Assembly (NCBI RefSeq): GCF_026626335.1
Contig: NZ_JAPNTZ010000028.1
Coordinates: 1 to 64,000, forward strand
Direction: 5' to 3'
Source of the DNA: Paractinoplanes pyxinae
GTDB taxonomy: Bacteria > Actinomycetota > Actinomycetes > Mycobacteriales > Micromonosporaceae
DNA: 64,000 bases
A program made the position numbers and the translations under genes. This document shows, piece by piece, positions 59,702-64,000 of the stretch; position 1 is the stretch's first letter, and each line of letters opens with the position of its first letter. Below the pieces are notes generated by a model. That model was given only the letters and a program-made list of their open reading frames with translations, was not told the DNA's origin and made no database searches.

Positions 59702-60613
59702 ATGTCAGACGATGATCTTCGGCAGGAAGCCACGGAGCTGATCCGGAGCGGCGTGGCCCGGGGCCGGTTCACGTACGAGCAGATCGTGGCCGACGCCGTC
59801 GAGTACCTGGCCGACGAGCACGACGAGGAAGGACTGTCCGAGCTCGCCGAACAGATCGCCCGGCAGGAGTTCGCGGCGCATCTGGCCGAGCAGGCCACGT
59901 GGCCCGCGCGCACCGACAGCGACCGGCTGACCGACGCGTTCCGGGCGCTCGACCGGGCCGGCATCGTGGCCCGGCAGGACTTCGCCTGTTGCCAGAACTG
60001 CGGCGTGAGCGAGATCGGCGACGAGGTGCTGCCGAAGCTCCCCGCCCGCGGCTACGTCTTCTATCACCAGCAGGACGCGGAACGTGCCGTCGAGGGTGGC
60101 GGCGTCTACCTGCGTTACGGGTCTTTCGAGGGCGCGGCCGCGGAGACGATCGGCGCGGAGGTCGCCGATGCTTTGCGGGCGGAGGGGCTGAGCGTCAACT
60201 GGAGCGGGTCGGCCGGGCAGCGGATCCACGTGCCGCTGCGGTGGGCCCGGCGTCGCTTCGGGCGTCTGGCCGCGTACGGGGAAAACGGCGACGTGACCAC
60301 GGCGCCGGACCTCGTCGACGTGGCCCTCAAGCACGCCTCGGCCCGGCCCATGGAGCCGGCCGAGATGATCGACGTGCTGCGGCAGGTGCCGACCCGGACC
60401 GACGCGTGGCTGTCCGCGGTCAACGACGCCGGCTGTGTGCAGGTCGCCTGGGAGGACGGGCAGCTGTGGCTGGAGACGCCGGATCCTTCGGCGGGGGCTT
60501 CGATCGGCAAGTACGCGACTCTGGCCGAGGCCGAGCAGGTGCTGACCGTCCTGGCCACCGAGCGCCGCGTCGCAGTCACCGACCTCGATGGGGTGATCAC
60601 CAAGCGCTGGTAG
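59702..60613 (+). CDS. DUF6891-like protein of unknown function
   Basis: 303 residues from the ATG at 59702. The N-terminal 80 residues are helical and acidic. A domain with C-C-Q-N-C-G, G-Y-V-F-Y-H-Q-Q-D-A-E and G-G-G-V-Y-L-R-Y-G-S-F matches the DUF6891 family as I recall it. The C-terminal 90 residues (A-W-L-S-A-V-N-D-A-G-C-V-Q-V-A-W-E-D-G) look like an immunity- or phosphoribosyl-type accessory fold, but this is uncertain. The Cys cluster could bind metal. Function unknown. Confidence 0.7.
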   Translation: MSDDDLRQEATELIRSGVARGRFTYEQIVADAVEYLADEHDEEGLSELAEQIARQEFAAHLAEQATWPARTDSDRLTDAFRALDRAGIVARQDFACCQNCGVSEIGDEVLPKLPARGYVFYHQQDAERAVEGGGVYLRYGSFEGAAAETIGAEVADALRAEGLSVNWSGSAGQRIHVPLRWARRRFGRLAAYGENGDVTTAPDLVDVALKHASARPMEPAEMIDVLRQVPTRTDAWLSAVNDAGCVQVAWEDGQLWLETPDPSAGASIGKYATLAEAEQVLTVLATERRVAVTDLDGVITKRW

Positions 60614-60692
60614 CCGACAACCGCTGAGCTGGCGAGGGCCGATGATCCGGTCGTAGGCTGCGAGCAGCGGCATCACGGGAGGGCGACCCGGC

Positions 60693-62288
60693 ATGACGAC
60701 GAACGGCAGACCCGCGCGGCTTCTGCGGGGGTACGGCTGGTGGATCATCCTGGTGACCGTTCTGCTCACCGCCGGGGCTTATGCGCTGAGCCGGTTCGAG
60801 CCGGTCGACCACCGCTCCACGGCGACCGTCGTGGCCGGGCCCCGGCAACGCGCCGGCTTCGTGCCCGTGCCCGCCGACGCGGGAACCGAGCGCGAGATCG
60901 CCCGGTCCGGCACGGTGCTGCGGGGCGCCGCGCGCGAGCTCCGGATGGCCGAGGCCGATCTGGCCGAGGGCTTGGACGTGCGGCCTGCCGAGCAGGGCGC
61001 GGCGGTCACCATCGCGTACACCGACGGCGATCCGGCCACGGCGCAGAGCCGGGCGCAGGCCGTCGCCGAGGAGTACGTGCGTTACCGCAACACCACCACC
61101 GCGCAGTCCGGCATCGCGGCCACGCTGGTCTCGCCGGCCGGCCCGGCTCAGGAGCAGCGGCTGCCGCTCTGGCTCTACCTCGCCGCGGGCGCGCTGGCCG
61201 GCCTGCTGCTGGGCCTGCTTTCCGCGTACGGGCTGGCCCGCCGGGGCGACCGGCTGCGCGGGCGCGCCGACTACGAGCGGCAGACGGGTCTGCCGGTGCT
61301 GGCCACCATTCCGCGGGCGCGCCGCTCGCGGGGGCCGGGGGCGCCGCTGCCGGTAATGCTGCGCTCCCCCGACTCGTCCGACGCCGAGGCCTACCGCTAC
61401 CTGCGCGCCCGGCTCGACAACCGGCTCGAGCGCCCGGCCGTGGTGCTGGTCGCGGGCGGCCACGAGGGCGAGGGCCGCAGCACGACGGCGGCCAACCTGG
61501 CCGTGGCGCTGGCCCAGTCGGGGCGCCGGGTCGTACTGGTCGACACCGACGTACGCAATCCGGCCCTGCACCTGATGTTCGACCTCTCCCGCGACCGTGG
61601 GCTCACCAATGTGCTGGCCGGGCGGCATTCCCTGGCCGAGACGCTGGCCGCCGGGGCCATCGTCGACCTGCGCGTGCTGGCCGTCGGGGACGAGCGCGAC
61701 AACGGCTCCGACCTGCTGGCCGGGGGCGGCCTGCACGACCTGGTGGACGACCTGAAGGAGCAGTGCGACGTCGTGGTGCTCGACTCGCCGGCGCTGTTGG
61801 GCGTGGCCGACGGCCTCGGGCTGGCCGCCCACGCCGATCAGATCCTGCTGGTCACCGACTATCGGCGGGCCACCCGGGCCGGAGTGGCGCGGGTCGCGGC
61901 CGAGCTGGACGAGGTCGCCCCGGGCCGGGTGGCGGCCGTGCTGATCGGGGTGCCCGAGCGCGACGGCGGCCTGGTTCCCCGCCCCCGGCCGGGACGTGCC
62001 TCGGCGGCACTCCCGCCGCCGGCGGCGGACCGGTTCGACGTACTGGAAGGACCGGCCGAGCCCGGGCCGCACGAACCGCCCCGGCCGCCGGCCGCGGACA
62101 AAGCGCCGCCTCCGCCGGCCGCGAAGGAAACCCCGGCGAAGGCGGACCCGGCGCCGGCCGAGGCGCCCCGGGCCCAACCGGGCCGACCGATCAGCGCCAA
62201 GGCAGCCATCCCCAAACCTCGCGTCTACAGTTCCGCCGCCGCGAAGGCCGAGGCCGAGGAAAAGGAGCCGGCCGAAGGCGACAAGTGA
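60693..62288 (+). CDS. Wzz/BY-kinase-like polysaccharide co-polymerase, unusual Walker A
   Basis: 531 residues. A first membrane helix lies at about 16-34, a short extracytoplasmic part carries repeats of polysaccharide chain-length regulators, and a second helix lies at about 157-180. The cytoplasmic ATPase has G-H-E-G-E-G-R-S-T-T where the Walker Lys is Arg, A-prime V-V-L-V-D-T-D-V-R, and Walker B V-V-V-L-D-S-P. The Pro/Ala-rich tail (about 430-531) has one Tyr and no Tyr cluster, so tail autophosphorylation typical of BY-kinases is unlikely. Exopolysaccharide export or assembly is the probable role. Confidence 0.83.
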   Translation: MTTNGRPARLLRGYGWWIILVTVLLTAGAYALSRFEPVDHRSTATVVAGPRQRAGFVPVPADAGTEREIARSGTVLRGAARELRMAEADLAEGLDVRPAEQGAAVTIAYTDGDPATAQSRAQAVAEEYVRYRNTTTAQSGIAATLVSPAGPAQEQRLPLWLYLAAGALAGLLLGLLSAYGLARRGDRLRGRADYERQTGLPVLATIPRARRSRGPGAPLPVMLRSPDSSDAEAYRYLRARLDNRLERPAVVLVAGGHEGEGRSTTAANLAVALAQSGRRVVLVDTDVRNPALHLMFDLSRDRGLTNVLAGRHSLAETLAAGAIVDLRVLAVGDERDNGSDLLAGGGLHDLVDDLKEQCDVVVLDSPALLGVADGLGLAAHADQILLVTDYRRATRAGVARVAAELDEVAPGRVAAVLIGVPERDGGLVPRPRPGRASAALPPPAADRFDVLEGPAEPGPHEPPRPPAADKAPPPPAAKETPAKADPAPAEAPRAQPGRPISAKAAIPKPRVYSSAAAKAEAEEKEPAEGDK

Positions 62289-62317
62289 CCCGGCTGGTGC
62301 GCTTCGGGACCAACAGG

Positions 62318-62336
62318 TTAGGTTAGGCATACCTTT
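62318..62336. promoter_or_regulatory. Iron box (IdeR/DmdR type)
   Basis: TTAGGTTAGGCATACCTTT matches the actinobacterial iron-box consensus TTAGGTTAGGCTAACCTAA at 15 of 19 positions. It lies 27 bases upstream of the GTG of the siderophore-interacting protein gene. Iron-loaded IdeR/DmdR bound here should repress it. Confidence 0.85.
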
Positions 62337-62363
62337 GGTTCAGAAGTTCCCCTGGAGGCCCCC

Positions 62364-63287
62364 GTGACCCAGACCGCTGACCCGGCCGTGCAGACGCTGC
62401 CGTGGCGGTTCTTCGCCACCGAGGTTCGCGAGGTGCGGCGGCTCAGCCCCCACTTCGTCCGGGTGACCTTCACCGGCGACGACCTCGACCACTTCGCCGA
62501 CAACGGCTTCGACCAGCGGATCAAGCTGATCCCGCCGCTGCCCGGACACGGCCTGGCCCACCTGCCGACCGGCGAGGACTGGTACACCGACTGGCGCGCC
62601 CTGCCCGAGGAGCACCGCAACCCGATCCGCACCTACACCGTGCGCGCCGTCCGCCCCCACCTGCGCGAGGTCGACGTCGACATGGTGCTGCACGGCGTCA
62701 ACGGCCCCGCCTCCCGGTTCGCCGCCGAGGCCGGGCCGGGCGCCCCGGCGTACCTGCTGGGCCCGAACGCCGATTTCGACGGCGTGCACGGCGGCATCGA
62801 CTTCCACCCGCCGGCCCACACCGACTGCATCCTGCTCGGTGGTGACGAGACGGCGGTGCCGGCCATCGCCGGGATCCTGGCCGGTCTGCCCGCCGACGCC
62901 CGGGGCGAGGCGCTGCTCGAGGTGCCCTCGGCCGACGACGCGCAGGAGCTGACCGCTCCCGAGGGCGTGCGGGTCACCTGGCTGGCCCGCGACGACGCCG
63001 CCTACGGGGCCAAGCTGATTCCCGCCGTACGCGCCGCCAGTCGCCGCATCCTCGGTGACGGCCAGGTCGGGACGCCCGTCGAGCTCGAGGACGTGGACGT
63101 CGACCACGACCTGCTGTGGGAGGTGCCCGAGGAGGTCACCGACGTCAGCCGGTTCTACGCGTGGCTGGCCGGCGAGGCCGCCATGATCAAGCTGCTGCGC
63201 CGCTACCTGGTCGCCGAGTGCGGGGTCGACCGGCGGCTGGTGGCCTTCATGGGCTACTGGCGGCTGGGACGCGCCGAAGGCAACTAA
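62364..63287 (+). CDS. Siderophore-interacting protein (FAD-dependent ferric reductase, ViuB type)
   Basis: 307 residues from a GTG with GGAGG upstream. The FAD-binding motif is R-T-Y-T-V-R, and the NAD(P)-binding part has G-G-D-E-T-A-V-P-A-I. A late F-Y-A-W-L-A-G-E and the terminal G-Y-W-R-L-G are characteristic of this family. It reduces Fe(III)-siderophores in the cytoplasm to release iron. An iron box upstream fits. No siderophore transporter or biosynthesis gene is adjacent. Confidence 0.93.
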   Translation: MTQTADPAVQTLPWRFFATEVREVRRLSPHFVRVTFTGDDLDHFADNGFDQRIKLIPPLPGHGLAHLPTGEDWYTDWRALPEEHRNPIRTYTVRAVRPHLREVDVDMVLHGVNGPASRFAAEAGPGAPAYLLGPNADFDGVHGGIDFHPPAHTDCILLGGDETAVPAIAGILAGLPADARGEALLEVPSADDAQELTAPEGVRVTWLARDDAAYGAKLIPAVRAASRRILGDGQVGTPVELEDVDVDHDLLWEVPEEVTDVSRFYAWLAGEAAMIKLLRRYLVAECGVDRRLVAFMGYWRLGRAEGN

Positions 63288-63396
63288 GACCCGTTTCCGC
63301 CGAATTCCTCCGGTGGGGTGGCTTCTTCGCCTAGCGTTTTTGGTGAGGCCACGCCCGCGTGCCGCCGTCAGGCGAGCCGAGCCCGAGGAGGTAGGC

Positions 63397-63813
63397 ATGT
63401 GGAATACCTCGGCGCCCCAGCAGGGCCCGGTCGTCCTGCTCGTGGAGGACGACGAGGATCTGCGGGACATGACGACGCAGATGCTCGAGCTGCGCGGCTT
63501 CCAGGTGCTGGTCGCGACGGACGCGGTCACCGCGATCACCAAGTGCAAGGTGCACGAGGGGAAGATCGACGTCCTGCTGACCGACCTCGGCCTGCCCGGC
63601 GTGTCCGGCGGTGAGCTGGCCCGCTCGGCCCACGCCGTGCGGCCGGGCATGGAGACGGTCTACATCTCCGGCATGCCGCAAGAGATCGCCATTCGCCGCG
63701 GCATCATCAAGCGCGGCGCCTCCTTCATCGCCAAGCCGTTCACCGCCGACCAGCTGGCCGGCACTCTGCGCTCGGTTCTGGCCCAGCACAACAGCAACGC
63801 TCCTGCACCCTGA
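63397..63813 (+). CDS. Stand-alone receiver-domain response regulator
   Basis: 138 residues from the ATG at 63397 after GAGGAGGT. A single receiver has acidic residues E-D-D near 18-20, phospho-Asp in L-L-T-D-L-G-L-P-G, T/S at Y-I-S-G and Lys in A-K-P-F-T. There is no output domain, so it acts as a CheY-like or phosphorelay protein. No kinase is adjacent; the chemosensory operon begins more than 60 kb to the left. Confidence 0.9.
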   Translation: MWNTSAPQQGPVVLLVEDDEDLRDMTTQMLELRGFQVLVATDAVTAITKCKVHEGKIDVLLTDLGLPGVSGGELARSAHAVRPGMETVYISGMPQEIAIRRGIIKRGASFIAKPFTADQLAGTLRSVLAQHNSNAPAP

Positions 63814-63899
63814 CCCGGCTCATGTCGGCGGCGGGGGTTCCGATTCATAGGGCACAGGCCGGAAACATCCGGTCGGCCAGATGATCCGGGGGGACCCAA

Positions 63900-64000
63900 A
63901 TGCTTGCTTTCCACTACGTCGCCGCTTACGTCCAGTCGCACCTGACCGCCGCTGGTGACCGCCTCGCCCGCAAGGGCGACGAGGGCGCGACCGCCGTCGA
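63900..64000 (+). CDS. Flp-family pilin, N-terminal part (partial)
   Basis: The frame opens at an ATG at 63900, after GGGGGGA, and runs off the right edge. The 33 complete codons give M-L-A-F-H-Y-V-A-A-Y-V then a charged K-G-D-E-G-A-T-A-V, the region before the prepilin cleavage and hydrophobic helix of actinobacterial Flp/Tad pilins (usually E-G-A-T-A-V-E-Y). The next codon begins GA, fitting Glu. It would be the first gene of a tad pilus locus outside the window. Confidence 0.6.
   Translation, partial: MLAFHYVAAYVQSHLTAAGDRLARKGDEGATAV

Overview
The window is very GC-rich, gene-dense DNA from an actinomycete. Codon use, GTG starts, short leaders, a RamB-type acetate regulator, AfsR-like and LAL-type regulators, an IdeR/DmdR-type iron box and an apparent Flp pilin gene suggest a motile member of the Micromonosporaceae such as Actinoplanes. 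That placement is an inference. I see no rRNA, tRNA, CRISPR array or insertion sequence.

Region by region: (1) 1-5.5 kb is a tightly coupled chemosensory operon: the end of a methyl-accepting protein, a CheA with its own receiver, CheB, and a triple-receiver histidine kinase. (2) 5.5-22.4 kb holds a secreted zinc amidase (PGRP fold), a GNAT enzyme, a MacB-like ABC exporter pair next to a NarL-type two-component pair, a LAL-type regulator, a small membrane protein, a beta-helix lipoprotein and a giant AfsR-like/nSTAND/WD40 regulator. (3) 22.4-27 kb is the glyoxylate shunt (aceA-aceB) divergent from ramB. (4) 26.9-31.8 kb has an EAL-DICT protein, a secreted chitin-type lytic polysaccharide monooxygenase, a lipoprotein, an alpha/beta hydrolase and three small genes that look leaderless. 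(5) 31.8-44.5 kb is an accessory-looking strip. It contains a nitronate monooxygenase flanked by tandem repeats made from its own ends, a gene-poor stretch of about 700 bases, a mannitol-type dehydrogenase, two PAP2 phosphatases, two broken genes, a cysteine-less redoxin with an expanded repeat domain, an MFS exporter with a CGNR regulator, and a proline-rich repeat protein. (6) 44.6-52.5 kb is a sugar operon: binding protein, two permeases, GH31 alpha-xylosidase, PfkB kinase and GH4 glycosidase. (7) 52.7-60.6 kb holds small lipoproteins and VOC proteins, an MmyB-like regulator, a HelR-type ATPase divergent from an AraC-family regulator across a rifamycin-element-like palindrome, a LacI regulator, an emfourin-like inhibitor and a DUF6891-like protein. 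(8) 60.7-64 kb has a Wzz/BY-kinase-like protein, an iron-regulated siderophore-interacting protein, a stand-alone receiver, and the start of an apparent Flp pilin.

How the genes work together: the sugar operon has paired palindromes just downstream of a good promoter, and the same palindrome lies upstream of the lacI-type gene 6 kb away, so LacI probably controls both. RamB probably controls the adjacent glyoxylate shunt. The CGNR regulator and the MFS pump share four related operator half-sites. HelR and the AraC-type gene both appear to be read from -35 boxes inside one palindrome.

The strongest unexplained signals are the nitronate monooxygenase end-derived repeat arrays, with 36-codon mini-ORFs, and several stop codons that double as -10 boxes for the next gene.
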